From CAVVYV01 sp963818205 (GTDB lineage: Bacteria > Actinomycetota > Thermoleophilia > Solirubrobacterales > 70-9): a stretch of DNA of 64,000 nucleotides. Position numbers and translations under genes: made by a program. The stretch is taken from NCBI GenBank assembly GCA_963818205.1, contig CAWFRG010000013.1, positions 302,821 through 366,820 on the forward strand, given 5' to 3'. Below, one piece after another: positions 47,155-55,698 of the stretch; the stretch's first letter is position 1; every line of letters starts with the position of its first letter. The notes beneath the pieces are model-generated. The model saw only the letters and a program-made list of their open reading frames with translations, had not been told where the DNA came from and searched no databases.

Positions 47155-47586
47155 GTGGCCGAGGTCCATCTCGTCACCGGAGTCGCCTTGCTCGCGGCCA
47201 ACCTGGTTGCCGGGATCTGGGGCGGGGTGGCCTGGCTCCAGCGCCGGCCGGCGCTGGGCTTCTGGTATGCGCTTCGGGTCGCCCAGGCGGCGGTCGTGAT
47301 CCAGGCGCTGCTGGGCCTCGCCCTCGTCTTCACCGGGCAGGAGGCCTCCGAGCTCCACTACCTCTACGGTGCCCTGCCCCTGCTCGTCTCCCTGCTCGCC
47401 GAGGGCGCGCGAGCGGGCGCCGCTCAGCAGGAGCTCGGCGAGCTCGACTTCCGGGCGCTGCCCGAGGAGCGCCAGCAGGCGATCGCGATCGCGATCGTCC
47501 GCCGCGAGATGGGGATCATGGCGGTCTCCTGCCTGGTGATCTTCGGGCTGGCGCTGCGCGCAGCGGGGACCAGCTCAGCGTTCTAG
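47155..47586 (+). CDS. Four-span membrane protein, function unknown
   Basis: Intact, 143 residues from GTG 47155. Hydrophobic segments VTGVALLAANLVAGIWGGVA, AAVVIQALLGLALVF, LYGALPLLVSLLAEGARAG and MAVSCLVIFGLALRAAG. It reads like a small conserved actinobacterial membrane protein often divergent from nuo; function unknown. It overlaps the convergent VOC gene by 4 nt. Confidence 0.7.
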   Translation: MAEVHLVTGVALLAANLVAGIWGGVAWLQRRPALGFWYALRVAQAAVVIQALLGLALVFTGQEASELHYLYGALPLLVSLLAEGARAGAAQQELGELDFRALPEERQQAIAIAIVRREMGIMAVSCLVIFGLALRAAGTSSAF

Positions 47587-47963
47587 CTGGCCGCCCCCTT
47601 GACGACGCCGATCGTGTGGCCCTCCGGGTCGGTGAAGAGGCCGATCTCGAGCCCCTCCATCGGCTTATCGGGGCCCATCATCCGGGTCCCGCCGAGCTCC
47701 TCGGCCTTTGCCAGGGCAGCCTCGACATCGGGCACCTCGACATAGAAGGTGACGTGGCCGTCGTAGCCCTCGGGCCCCGATCCGATACCGCCGCCGATCC
47801 CTACGCCCTCGCTGTTGACGTTGTCCTCTCGCGACACGACCCCATACTCGGTCGGACCCTCGCCCATTGCTTCGACCTTCCAGCCGAAGAGGTTGGAGTA
47901 GTAGTCCCAGAGCTTCTTCGCATCCTTCCCTACCACCTCAAAGTGAACCACCGGCTGTCCCAT
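47583..47963 (-). CDS. VOC family protein
   Basis: Intact, 126 residues. GQPVVHFEVVGKDAKKLWDY and YSNLFGWKVEAMGEG open it; GHVTFYVEVPDVEAALAKAE and IGLFTDPEGHTIGVVKGA close it. The FGW segment and the VOC folding modules are clear. First of a three-member VOC group on the minus strand. Substrate unknown. Confidence 0.88.
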   Translation of the reverse strand: MGQPVVHFEVVGKDAKKLWDYYSNLFGWKVEAMGEGPTEYGVVSREDNVNSEGVGIGGGIGSGPEGYDGHVTFYVEVPDVEAALAKAEELGGTRMMGPDKPMEGLEIGLFTDPEGHTIGVVKGAAS

Positions 47964-47986
47964 GCTCTCTCCTTCCTTGGGTTTTC

Positions 47987-48823
47987 TCAGGAGCTGGGCG
48001 GACCGGGCGCTCTGGTCACCGAGAACGTGGCGCCCTGCGGATCCGCGAGGACGGCCTGCCTCAGCCCGACCCCGGGTACGTCGTACGGGGGGGCGAGCAC
48101 ACTACCGCCCTGCTGGGCGCTCCTCTCCGCGGTCGCGTCGGCGTCGTCGACCCAGAAGTCGACGCTCCAGTGCGAGGGGACCTCGTCGGGAAACTGATCG
48201 GGGCTCATCGGCGCCATCACCGCGACCACGTCCCGGGGGACCGGTTGCAGCGGCTCGCCCCCGACGAAGCCGGGGAGGCGCATCAGTGTGGGGCCCCCGC
48301 GGTCGCGCGGGTTCATTTCCTCCGGCTCCCACCCGAAGACGGCGCGGTAGAACGCCGCCGCCCCCTCGGGGTCGCGTGTGTGGAGCGGGCTCATCGACCA
48401 GGCGCCGGGCTCGTTGACGAGCTGGGCACCCCGGTGCTCCCCCGGCTCCCAGATGCCGAACACGGCCCCGGCCGGATCGACGAGGATCGCCATGCGGCCA
48501 CCATCGAGGCTCTCGAATGGCTGCACCGCGACGTTCCCGCCCGCCTCCTCCGCCTTGGCGGCGGTCTCCTCGGCGCTCTCCACCCAGACATAGGTGCCCC
48601 AGACCGGGGTGTGATCCGGGACCGGCGGCGGCGACCCGATCGAGGTCACGTCGCGGCCACGGAGCCTGCACATGAAGAGCCGGCGGTCCGCGCCGGGGGG
48701 CGTCGTCTCCTCGGCCTCCCAGCCGAACAGCTGGGTATAGAAGGCCACGGCCGCGTCCGCGTCCGGCTGCCAGGTGTCGACCCAGCATGGGACCCCATGC
48801 TGATATCCGTCGCGCTCGCTCAC
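47987..48823 (-). CDS. Two-domain VOC protein (CFP-30B-like)
   Basis: Intact, 278 residues from GTG 48823, overlapping DUF899 (GTGA). Two similar VOC units: VPCWVDTWQPDADAAVAFYT with QLFGWEAEE, and MSPLHTRDPEGAAAFYRAVF with GWEPEEMNP; each ends in a DPxGAxF block. The glyoxalase-like duplicated layout is common in actinobacteria (CFP-30B type). Ligand unknown. Confidence 0.88.
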   Translation of the reverse strand: MSERDGYQHGVPCWVDTWQPDADAAVAFYTQLFGWEAEETTPPGADRRLFMCRLRGRDVTSIGSPPPVPDHTPVWGTYVWVESAEETAAKAEEAGGNVAVQPFESLDGGRMAILVDPAGAVFGIWEPGEHRGAQLVNEPGAWSMSPLHTRDPEGAAAFYRAVFGWEPEEMNPRDRGGPTLMRLPGFVGGEPLQPVPRDVVAVMAPMSPDQFPDEVPSHWSVDFWVDDADATAERSAQQGGSVLAPPYDVPGVGLRQAVLADPQGATFSVTRAPGPPSS

Positions 48824-49524
48824 CCGACAGCGGCCTGGTCGTACTCGTCGTGACGTCGCCACCACTCGTACGGAGGTGTCTGCGGGCGCCCCTCCGGCGA
48901 GTCCTCCCAGGTCTCCTGGCGCCCAAGCGGGGTCAGGTCGAGGAAGGCCCAAACGGTGCCCAGCGTCTCCGTCCCCCGTCCGCCGGTGAAGTAGGACCGA
49001 TACACCTGATCGCCGTCGCGGAGGAAGACGCTGAGACCGAAGCTCTCGCCGTCCTGGTAGTGGTCCGGCTGAGGCTGCTCGGGCGAGAGGCCGAGGTCGA
49101 CGTTGAAGTCGCTCTCGTGCGAGGAGTACCAGGGGATCTGCCAGCCCATCCGCTGCTTGTAGGACTCGAGCTTCGCAAGCGGCGCTCGCGAAACCAGTGC
49201 GAAGGAGGTATCGCGGGCATGCAGGTGGGCGAGGTGTGGAACCTGATCGGCGAAGAACGAACAGCCGTCGCAGCCCACATCCTGATTCGGCCCGAACATG
49301 AAGTGGTAGACGATCAGCTGCCGGCGCCCCTCGAACAGGTCGACCAGTCTCACCTTCCCCTCGGGGCCGTCGAACTCGTAGTCCTTCTCGACCCGGACCA
49401 TCGGCTGGCGGCGGCGCTCCGCCGCGAGCGCGTCCTGCGCCCGGGTCGCTTCCTTCTCCTTTGCCAGCAGCTTCTCGTGAGCTGCCTCCCACTCCTCCGC
49501 TGACACGACCTCGGGCAGATCCAT
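48820..49524 (-). CDS. DUF899 thioredoxin-like protein
   Basis: Intact, 234 residues. KLLAKEKEATRAQDALAAER at the N-terminus, LVDLFEGRRQLIVYHFMFGP, DVGCDGCSFFADQVPHLAHL (CxxC at the redox position) and the final EWWRRHDEYDQAAVG. The family has a thioredoxin-like fold of unknown role. Coupled to the downstream VOC gene. Confidence 0.88.
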   Translation of the reverse strand: MDLPEVVSAEEWEAAHEKLLAKEKEATRAQDALAAERRRQPMVRVEKDYEFDGPEGKVRLVDLFEGRRQLIVYHFMFGPNQDVGCDGCSFFADQVPHLAHLHARDTSFALVSRAPLAKLESYKQRMGWQIPWYSSHESDFNVDLGLSPEQPQPDHYQDGESFGLSVFLRDGDQVYRSYFTGGRGTETLGTVWAFLDLTPLGRQETWEDSPEGRPQTPPYEWWRRHDEYDQAAVG

Positions 49525-49536
49525 CGTTCCTCCTGA

Positions 49537-49929
49537 CTAGGACTCTTGGAGCACTGAGAGGGTGTTGCCCGCTGGATCCTTGAACCATGCGATATCGGGG
49601 CCCTGTCCAGCGGCGAGGCCGCGGGCGATCCCCTTCTCGTCGTGCTCCACCTGGTCGTAGCGCTCGAAGGTGACGCCACGCTTCACCAGCTCGTCGACCG
49701 CCTCGTCGATGTCATCCACCGGGAAGTTGAGGATCGTGTAGCTGGCGGGCGTCGACCCCTTCTGCTGGTAGACCAGCGTCGGGCGGTCACCGGCGAGATG
49801 CAGTGTCATCAGCCCGCTCTGCTCGTCGATCACCTCTGTCTTCAGTCCCAGCGTCTCGCCGTAAAACTGCTCCGCCTTCTTCAGGTGGTCCACGGCGAAG
49901 CCGCTATATGCCTTGCTGTTCTCGAGCAT
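49537..49929 (-). CDS. VOC family protein
   Basis: Intact, 130 residues from ATG 49929. KAYSGFAVDHLKKAEQFYGE, then GLMTLHLAGDRPTLVYQQKG and IAWFKDPAGNTLSVLQES. A single VOC unit. Divergent from the HxlR regulator across a 107-nt gap with two inverted repeats, so this VOC-DUF899-VOC run is the likely HxlR target. Confidence 0.88.
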   Translation of the reverse strand: MLENSKAYSGFAVDHLKKAEQFYGETLGLKTEVIDEQSGLMTLHLAGDRPTLVYQQKGSTPASYTILNFPVDDIDEAVDELVKRGVTFERYDQVEHDEKGIARGLAAGQGPDIAWFKDPAGNTLSVLQES

Positions 49930-49989
49930 GTTGTCTCCTGTTCTCGGTCTCACCACGGCGGGCACCGTAGCACAGGTCGATCCTAAAAG

Positions 49990-50026
49990 ACAACTAGCCG
50001 GTTGTAAAACAGGATAAACCTGTTAC
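49990..50026. promoter_or_regulatory. Inverted repeats in the HxlR/VOC intergenic region
   Basis: ACAAC (49990-49994) and GTTGT (50001-50005) form a 16-nt imperfect palindrome; ACAGG and CCTGT (50009-50023) form a second, 5-nt spaced. Both lie in the only AT-rich part of the gap, as expected for HxlR operators. Confidence 0.5.
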
Positions 50027-50036
50027 CCTGCTCCGG

Positions 50037-50744
50037 ATGCCACGGGAGCGCCCCCATAGAGACGGATGCGCGGCGGCCCACACCCTCGATCTGGTCGGCG
50101 AGCGTTGGGCCCTGCTGGTCGCCCGCGAGCTGATGATCGGCCCGCGGCGGTTTACGGATCTCCGGACCGGGATCCCGGACATCAGCCCGAACGTCCTCGG
50201 CCAGCGGCTCCGGGGGCTCGAGGAGATCGGAGTCGTCCGCCGCCGCAAGCTCCCCCCGCCCGCCGCCTCCCACGTATACGAGCTCACCGACTGGGGTTAC
50301 GAGCTCGAGCCGGTGCTGCAGTCCCTCGGACGCTGGGGCTCCCGCTCCCCGACGATGCCCCACGATGGGGAGCTCAGCCTCACCTCGTTCATCCTCGCGA
50401 TGCGGACAATGTTCAGCCCCGAGGGGGCGAATGGCCTCAAGGCGACCTACCAGCTGATTCTTGGTGAGGAGCGCTTCTACGCGAAGGTCCGCAAAGGCCG
50501 CTTCGAGATCGAGGCCGGGGAGATCAAGAACCCCGACGCGACGATCTCCGCCTCGGACCACATGAGCCTGGTCGACGTGGTCTTCAACGATCGCTCGCTG
50601 GCCCAAGCGGAGCTGTCGGGGGACCTCGAGGCCGAGGGAAACAAGCGGGCCGTCGCGCGGTTCGTCGAGCTCTTCCCCCTCCCCGACACCGTCTCGCCCG
50701 CCGAGCTTGATTCGCCCGACGAGCGGGCCGCCGCCAAGGCCTAA
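50037..50744 (+). CDS. HxlR-family regulator with SCP2-like C-terminal domain
   Basis: Intact, 235 residues. Winged helix with the family Cys in HRDGCAAAHTLDLVGERWAL, then IGPRRFTDLRTGIPDISPNV and LGQRLRGLEEIGVVRRRKL. The C-terminal half (YQLILGEERFYAKVRKGRF, LAQAELSGDLEAEGNKRAVA) looks like an SCP2/sterol-carrier fold, giving a ligand pocket. Probably senses an electrophile or lipid-like ligand and controls the divergent VOC genes. Confidence 0.85.
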   Translation: MPRERPHRDGCAAAHTLDLVGERWALLVARELMIGPRRFTDLRTGIPDISPNVLGQRLRGLEEIGVVRRRKLPPPAASHVYELTDWGYELEPVLQSLGRWGSRSPTMPHDGELSLTSFILAMRTMFSPEGANGLKATYQLILGEERFYAKVRKGRFEIEAGEIKNPDATISASDHMSLVDVVFNDRSLAQAELSGDLEAEGNKRAVARFVELFPLPDTVSPAELDSPDERAAAKA

Positions 50745-51229
50745 CTCTCCGCGATCAGATCCCGGTACTCGCCGCGGTGGAAGATCAGCGGCCGGCCCTC
50801 GCGGGAGTCGGCCTCGAGCACATTCCCGGTCAGGATCAGGTGGTCGCCCCCGTCGATCAGGTCGCGGAGCTCGCAGGCGATCCAGATGAGGGCGTCGGGG
50901 AGTCGAGGGCAGCCCTCGCTCTCGAACCATTCGACCCCCTCCCATTTAGCGGGCTCTGGCTCCTTCCCGGAGAACCGTCTCGCCAGCGCTTCCTGACCTG
51001 CGGCGAGCGCGTTGACGCCAAAGCGCCCCGCCGCGCGCGCCGAGGTCAGGGTGCGCGAGCCGCGGTCGAGGCAGGCGACCATCATCGGCGGCTCCAGCGA
51101 GAGCGAGTTGACCGCGTTGGCGGTCGCCCCCGAGGGCCCGTTGGGTCCGACCGCCGTGACCACCGTGACCCCGGTCGGGTAGCCGCCCAGGGCGCGGCGG
51201 AAGGAGTCGGGATCGGGGGCGCCGCCCAT
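50741..51229 (-). CDS. Flavin reductase family protein
   Basis: Intact, 162 residues from ATG 51229. DSFRRALGGYPTGVTVVTAV, GATANAVNSLSLEPPMMVAC and GGDHLILTGNVLEADSREGR are the blocks of HpaC/RutF-type NAD(P)H:flavin reductases. Cytosolic. No partner monooxygenase is adjacent. Ends 4 nt into the convergent HxlR gene. Confidence 0.88.
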   Translation of the reverse strand: MGGAPDPDSFRRALGGYPTGVTVVTAVGPNGPSGATANAVNSLSLEPPMMVACLDRGSRTLTSARAAGRFGVNALAAGQEALARRFSGKEPEPAKWEGVEWFESEGCPRLPDALIWIACELRDLIDGGDHLILTGNVLEADSREGRPLIFHRGEYRDLIAES

Positions 51230-51274
51230 GGCGCGAACCGTATGCCCCGCGTCAAGAACATATGATCCCGCCGC

Positions 51275-51664
51275 GTGCGTGGGGCTCTCATACTGATCGC
51301 AGTCGCCGCGGCCGCGACCGCGATCGGTTGCGGCAGCCAGGGCGTGGAGGTCTCCTCCAGCGACCCCGACCATGAGGGCGCCGTGATCTTCGCCGAGCGC
51401 TGCTCCGGCTGCCACACGCTGACCCCGGCGGGGACCCAGGGCAGCGCCAATCGCAGCCAGCGCACCCAGGGTCCGAACTTCGACCAGCGCAAGGAGACGG
51501 TCGACGACGTCATCTTCGCGATCCGAAACGGCGGCTTCTCGGGCGCGATCATGCCCCAGAACATCGTCGTCGGCCCCGACGCGGAGAAGGTCGCCGCCTT
51601 CCTCGCCAAGTACTCGGGTCAGGACGTCCAGGAGTCCCCGCGCCCAGCCAGCGCGGCTCCGTAG
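51275..51664 (+). CDS. c-type cytochrome lipoprotein
   Basis: Intact, 129 residues from GTG 51275. Signal ALILIAVAAAATAIGC has a lipobox-like AIGC. The haem motif is FAERCSGCHTLTPAG (CxxCH) and the Met ligand is likely in GAIMPQNIVVG. A class I monohaem cytochrome anchored outside the membrane. 13 nt before serS; divergent from the flavin reductase. Confidence 0.88.
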   Translation: MRGALILIAVAAAATAIGCGSQGVEVSSSDPDHEGAVIFAERCSGCHTLTPAGTQGSANRSQRTQGPNFDQRKETVDDVIFAIRNGGFSGAIMPQNIVVGPDAEKVAAFLAKYSGQDVQESPRPASAAP

Positions 51665-51677
51665 CCTCGGCGCCGAA

Positions 51678-52961
51678 GTGATCGACCTGCAGCAGATTCG
51701 CCGGGACCCGGGCCCGGCCCGACAGGCGCTCGCCCGGCGGGGGGCCGCCGACCAACTCGACGCGTTGCTCGAGCTCGACCGGCGCCGCCGGGAGCTCAAC
51801 ACCCGGATCGACGAAGGCCGGAGCGAGCACAACAAGCTCTCCGAGCAGATCGAGGAGCTGGCGCGCTCGGGCGGCCGCGACCAGCTCGAGTTCAAGGAGC
51901 TGCGCGAGCGCTCCTCCCCGCTGAAGGCGGAGCTGAAGAAGTTGGAGGCGGAGCTGGCCGAGGTGGAGGAGGAGCGGGACCGCCTCTGGGCCGAGGTCCC
52001 CAACCTCCCCCACCCGGAGGCGCCGGACGGGACCAGCGAGGAGGACGCCAGGGAGCTGCGCGAGGTCGGCGAGCGACCGGCGTTCGATTTCGAGCCGCTC
52101 GACCATCTCGAGCTCGGCCAGCGCCACGGCTGGATCGAGATGGAGGCCGCGGCCCGGGCCTCCGGGTCGCGCTTCGCCTACCTGCTCGGCGACCTCGTGC
52201 TGGTGGAGCTGGCGCTGGTCCGCTTTGCCCTGGAGACGCTTCGCCCCGAGGGCTTCGTGCCGGCGGCGCCGCCGGTGCTGGTCCGAGAGCCGGCGCTCTT
52301 CGGCACCGGCTTCTTCCCAAGCGAGCGGGAGATGATCTACGAGGTGCCCGAGGACGAGCTCTTCCTGGTCGGCACCTCGGAGGTCTCGCTGGCGGCCCTC
52401 CACGCCGACGCGATCCTCGCCGCCAAGGAGCTACCGCGCCGCTACGCCGGCTTCTCCACCTGCTTTCGGCGCGAGGCGGGAGCGGGGGGCCGCGACACCC
52501 GGGGCATCTTCCGCGTCCACCAGTTCGACAAGGTGGAGATGTTCAGCTTCTGCGAGCCGGACGACTCGGAGGAGGAGCACGAGCGGCTTCTGGCGATCGA
52601 GGAACGCTTCCTCCAGGCGCTCGAGATCCCCTACCGGGTGGTCGAGATCGCCGCCGGGGATCTCGGCCCCTCGGCCTCGCGCAAGTTCGACTGCGAGGCC
52701 TGGATCCCGAGCCAGCAACGCTTCCGGGAGGTGACCAGCTGCTCCAACACCACGGACTACCAGGCGCGCCGCCTCAGTTCCAGGTACCGTCCTGACGAGG
52801 ATGCCTCCCCAGAATTCGTTCACACCTTGAACGGCACGGCGGTGGCGGTCGGACGCACGCTTATCGCCCTGTTGGAGAACCGCCAGCGGGGAGACGGAAC
52901 GGTTTCCATACCCGATTCTTTGCAGGAATTCGGCCTTCCGGAGAGCATTCCCACCCCGTGA
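51678..52961 (+). CDS. serS: Serine--tRNA ligase
   Basis: Intact, 427 residues, usual length. N-terminal coiled-coil arm from RRRELNTRIDEGRSEHNKLS to EVEEERDRLWAEVPNLPHP. Class II motif 2 GFSTCFRREAGAGGRDTRGI and motif 3 LNGTAVAVGRTLIALLENRQ bind ATP; VGTSEVSLAALHA (TSE) binds serine. Charges the tRNA-Ser species found downstream. GTG start. Confidence 0.97.
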   Translation: MIDLQQIRRDPGPARQALARRGAADQLDALLELDRRRRELNTRIDEGRSEHNKLSEQIEELARSGGRDQLEFKELRERSSPLKAELKKLEAELAEVEEERDRLWAEVPNLPHPEAPDGTSEEDARELREVGERPAFDFEPLDHLELGQRHGWIEMEAAARASGSRFAYLLGDLVLVELALVRFALETLRPEGFVPAAPPVLVREPALFGTGFFPSEREMIYEVPEDELFLVGTSEVSLAALHADAILAAKELPRRYAGFSTCFRREAGAGGRDTRGIFRVHQFDKVEMFSFCEPDDSEEEHERLLAIEERFLQALEIPYRVVEIAAGDLGPSASRKFDCEAWIPSQQRFREVTSCSNTTDYQARRLSSRYRPDEDASPEFVHTLNGTAVAVGRTLIALLENRQRGDGTVSIPDSLQEFGLPESIPTP

Positions 52962-53599
52962 ACGCCGGTGCCCCCAAACGCGTGGTGATCTGCGACGACC
53001 ACGAGATCGTCCGCGAAGCGTTGAAGGCGCGGATGGCCTCTGTCGAGAGCGTCGAGATCGTCGGCGAGGCAGCCTCGGGGGAGGAGGTGGTGAAGATGGT
53101 CGAGGAACTGAAGCCCGATGTCTGCATCGTCGACGTCGAGCTTCCCGGCCAGGACGGGATCGAGGCGACCAAGGAGATCCTCAAGGTGATGCCTCCGACC
53201 CGGGTGATCATCTTCACCGCGCACGCCCAGCCCGACCTGCTCACCCTCGCCCTTCGAGCCGGTGCCTCCGGTTACGTCCTCAAGTCTGCCCCCAGCGAGG
53301 ACATCGCCCGGGCGATCGAGGTGGTCGCCGGGGGAGGCACCTTCGTCGGCACCGAGCTTGGCCAGGGCGCCGGCGAGGTCGAGAAGCTGCTCGAGCTCAC
53401 CCCGCGCGAGCGCGAGATCCTCGAGCTCCTCGCCGAGGGCCTGCGGGTGAAGCAGATCGCCGACCGGCTCTCGCTCAGCCCCGCCACCGTCCACACGCAC
53501 GTTCGCAACGCGATCGCGCGCATGGAGGTGGACACGAGGACCGAAGCGGTGGCTCTCGCCGTCCGCTTCAGCTACCTCGGGGCCGGCGGAAAAGTCTGA
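52958..53599 (+). CDS. NarL/FixJ-type response regulator
   Basis: Intact, 213 residues from GTG 52958, which overlaps the serS stop (GTGA). Receiver: RVVICDDHEIVREALKARMA (acid pair), VCIVDVELPGQDGIEATKEI (phosphoacceptor Asp), IIFTAHAQ (Thr) and GYVLKSAP (Lys). LuxR-type HTH: LTPREREILELLAEGLRVKQ and LSLSPATVHTHVRNAIARME. No histidine kinase gene is in the window, so it is an orphan here. Confidence 0.93.
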   Translation: MNAGAPKRVVICDDHEIVREALKARMASVESVEIVGEAASGEEVVKMVEELKPDVCIVDVELPGQDGIEATKEILKVMPPTRVIIFTAHAQPDLLTLALRAGASGYVLKSAPSEDIARAIEVVAGGGTFVGTELGQGAGEVEKLLELTPREREILELLAEGLRVKQIADRLSLSPATVHTHVRNAIARMEVDTRTEAVALAVRFSYLGAGGKV

Positions 53600-53995
53600 C
53601 TACGCCTCTTCGTCGAACTCGAGCGCGCAGCCGTTGATGCAGTAGCGCTGGCCGGTCGGGTTGGGTCCGTCGTCGAAGACGTGGCCCAGGTGGGCATCGC
53701 AGCGTGAGCAGAGCACCTCGGTGCGCCGCATCAGGAGGCTGTTGTCCGCCTCGGTCTCCACGGCCTCGTCATCCATCGGCTGGTAGAAGCTCGGCCACCC
53801 GGTGCCCGAATCAAACTTGGTCTCGGAGTCGAACAGCGGCTGCCCGCAGGCGACGCACTTGTAGGTGCCCTCGCCCTTGTTGTCGTTGAGCTCGCTGGTG
53901 AACGGGGCCTCGGTGCCCTTTTGGCGCACGACCTCGTACTGCTCGGGGGTGAGCTCGCGCCTCCACTCCTCCTCGGTCTTCTTCACCTTCTCCAC
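53600..53995 (-). CDS. msrB: Peptide-methionine (R)-S-oxide reductase
   Basis: 131 residues from GTG 53995 with CGGAGG upstream. KCVACGQPLFDSETKFDSGT and LCSRCDAHLGHVFDDG hold the zinc CxxC pairs; the catalytic Cys is in GQRYCINGCALEFDEEA. Reduces methionine R-sulfoxide with thioredoxin. Cytosolic. Convergent with the response regulator; divergent from the thioesterase. Confidence 0.95.
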   Translation of the reverse strand: MEKVKKTEEEWRRELTPEQYEVVRQKGTEAPFTSELNDNKGEGTYKCVACGQPLFDSETKFDSGTGWPSFYQPMDDEAVETEADNSLLMRRTEVLCSRCDAHLGHVFDDGPNPTGQRYCINGCALEFDEEA

Positions 53996-54062
53996 TTGTT
54001 TCCTCCGTTCTGCGGGACACAATCGAGGGTAGCTCCGGGGCTGAAGCGACGCTAAACATACG

Positions 54063-54881
54063 ATGCCGCGGGTGCCCGACTCCTTCTACGAGCGCGACGG
54101 CGACCGCTACCTGGCCACCGATCTCACCCGGGGCCCATGGGACCCCGGCGCCCAGCACGCCGGCCCGCCGGGGGCGCTGATCGCCCGCGAGATCGAGCGG
54201 CTGGGCGGCGGGCGGTTGGGAAACGCGGAGGGCCCGCCGGCGCAGGTGGGCCGGATCACCTACGACCTGTTGCGCTCGGTCCCGATCGCGCCGCTCACGG
54301 TCGAGGCGGAGATCGTGCGGCCGGGACGGAGCGTGGAGCTGGTTCGGGCGAAGCTCGCCGACGCCGACGGCGAGGTGATCAGGGCGCACGCCTGGCGGCT
54401 TCGGACCACGGAGGTCGAGCTTCGAGGAGCCGCCCGGCAGGCCGGTGGCCCTACCCGGGCCGGAGGAGGGGCGGCCCGGCGAGTTCTTCCACACCGGGTA
54501 CGACGTCGGCTACCACACGGCGATGGAGTACCGCTTCCTGAGCGGAGCGTTCATGGAGGCCGGTCCGGCGAGGGTCTGGATGCGGATGGGGGTGCCGCTG
54601 GTCCCGGGGAGGAGCCGACGCCGCTGCAGCGGGTCCTGGCGGCGGCCGACTCCGGCAACGGCGTCAGCGCAGCGCTCGACTGGCGCAGCTATCTGTTCAT
54701 CAACGTCGACCTCAGCGTCCACCTGCACCGGATGCCGGCCGGGGAATGGGTCTGTCTCGACGCGGTCACCCTGCCCGAGCGAAGCGGAGTCGGGCTCGCC
54801 GATACCCAGCTTCACGATCAGCGGGGGCCGATCGGCCGGGCGTTGCAGACCCTGCTGGTGGACCGGCGCCAGACCGGCTAG
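54063..54881 (+). CDS. Acyl-CoA thioesterase-like (double hot-dog) protein (two frameshifts)
   Basis: About 273 residues with shifts near 54425 and 54612. RYLATDLTRGPWDPGAQHAG, GRITYDLLRSVPIAPLTVEA, MEYRFLSGAFMEAGPARVWM and AALDWRSYLFINVDLSVHLH, then a final TQLHDQRGPIGRALQTLLV. Typical of the TesB-like thioesterase-superfamily proteins of actinobacteria with two hot-dog units. Substrate acyl-CoA unknown. Confidence 0.8.
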   Translation: MPRVPDSFYERDGDRYLATDLTRGPWDPGAQHAGPPGALIAREIERLGGGRLGNAEGPPAQVGRITYDLLRSVPIAPLTVEAEIVRPGRSVELVRAKLADADGEVIRAHAWRLRTTEVELRGAARQAGGPTRAGGGAARRVLPHRVRRRLPHGDGVPLPERSVHGGRSGEGLDADGGAAGPGEEPTPLQRVLAAADSGNGVSAALDWRSYLFINVDLSVHLHRMPAGEWVCLDAVTLPERSGVGLADTQLHDQRGPIGRALQTLLVDRRQTG

Positions 54882-54946
54882 AGGCCGTTCGCTCAGGAAT
54901 GCTCCGCTACCCGGCGCTCCGCGGGAGCGAGCGCCGGCACATGTTG

Positions 54947-54962
54947 TAAACGCATATGTTTA
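54947..54962. promoter_or_regulatory. Palindrome upstream of the TetR gene
   Basis: TAAAC-GCATAT-GTTTA lies 55 nt before the TetR ATG in an AT-rich pocket. Probable autoregulatory TetR operator. Confidence 0.5.
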
Positions 54963-55017
54963 TGATCCCGTGATCGCTGGCCAGCCCGGCAAACACCGCG
55001 ACCAAGGAGAGGTAGCG

Positions 55018-55698
55018 ATGGTAAGCCCGATCGAAGACCAAACGTTCAAGCCCGGGAAGCAGTTGCCGCGCGGTCGGCACGGTCTCTCGCGCGAGGAGGT
55101 GACGGAGTCGCAGCGGGCGCGGATCATCCAGTCGATGATCGAGGCGGTGGCCGAGCGCGGTTACCAGCAAACCCGCGTCGTCGATGTGGTTCAGCGCGCC
55201 GGGGTGTCGCGGGCGACCTTCTACGACCTCTTTGGCGACCTCGAGGACTGCTTCCTCGCGTCCTACGACTACGTCTCGGCGCGGTTGTTCGAGACGGCGT
55301 CCACGGCCTTCAACCAGGAAGCTGACGCGCCGTGGGCTGAGCGCATCCGCATCAGCATGGCGGCCTTCCTCGAGTTGCTCGCCGGCTGGCCAGAGGGGAC
55401 GGTTTGCGATCGTCGAAGTCCTCGCGGCAGGACCGAAGGCACTCGTCCGCCGCGACGCTGCCCTGCGCCAGTTCGGCGAGCTTGTCGAAGCCGTCGGAAC
55501 CAGTCGTCGAACGAGCTGCCAGGGATCACCTCCGTTGCGATCGTCGGTGGCATCAATGAGCTCCTCTACAGCGAGGTCCTCCACGGCGCCACGACGCGCC
55601 TGCCGGGGCGGCTGCCCGACATCGTCTACTGGATCACCCAGCCCTTCCTCGGCCCCGAGGGAGCGGCCGCCGAGCGGGAGCGGGCTCGCGCGGCCTAG
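55018..55698 (+). CDS. TetR-family regulator (two frameshifts)
   Basis: About 226 residues from ATG 55018 with AAGGAGAGG upstream; shifts near 55405 and 55500. HTH: SQRARIIQSMIEAVAERGYQ and DVVQRAGVSRATFYDLFGDL. The ligand-binding half includes FAIVEVLAAGPKALVRRDAA and LPGITSVAIVGGINELLYSE. Ligand unknown. It may control the thioesterase gene upstream or itself through the palindrome at 54947. Confidence 0.87.
   Translation: MVSPIEDQTFKPGKQLPRGRHGLSREEVTESQRARIIQSMIEAVAERGYQQTRVVDVVQRAGVSRATFYDLFGDLEDCFLASYDYVSARLFETASTAFNQEADAPWAERIRISMAAFLELLAGWPEGTVCDRRSPRGRTEGTRPPRRCPAPVRRACRSRRNQSSNELPGITSVAIVGGINELLYSEVLHGATTRLPGRLPDIVYWITQPFLGPEGAAAERERARAA

Noticed and set aside
47474..47503. Run of GCGATC repeats in the membrane-protein gene
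   Set aside because: It encodes an AIAIAI helix in frame; ordinary codon use in a GC-rich gene.
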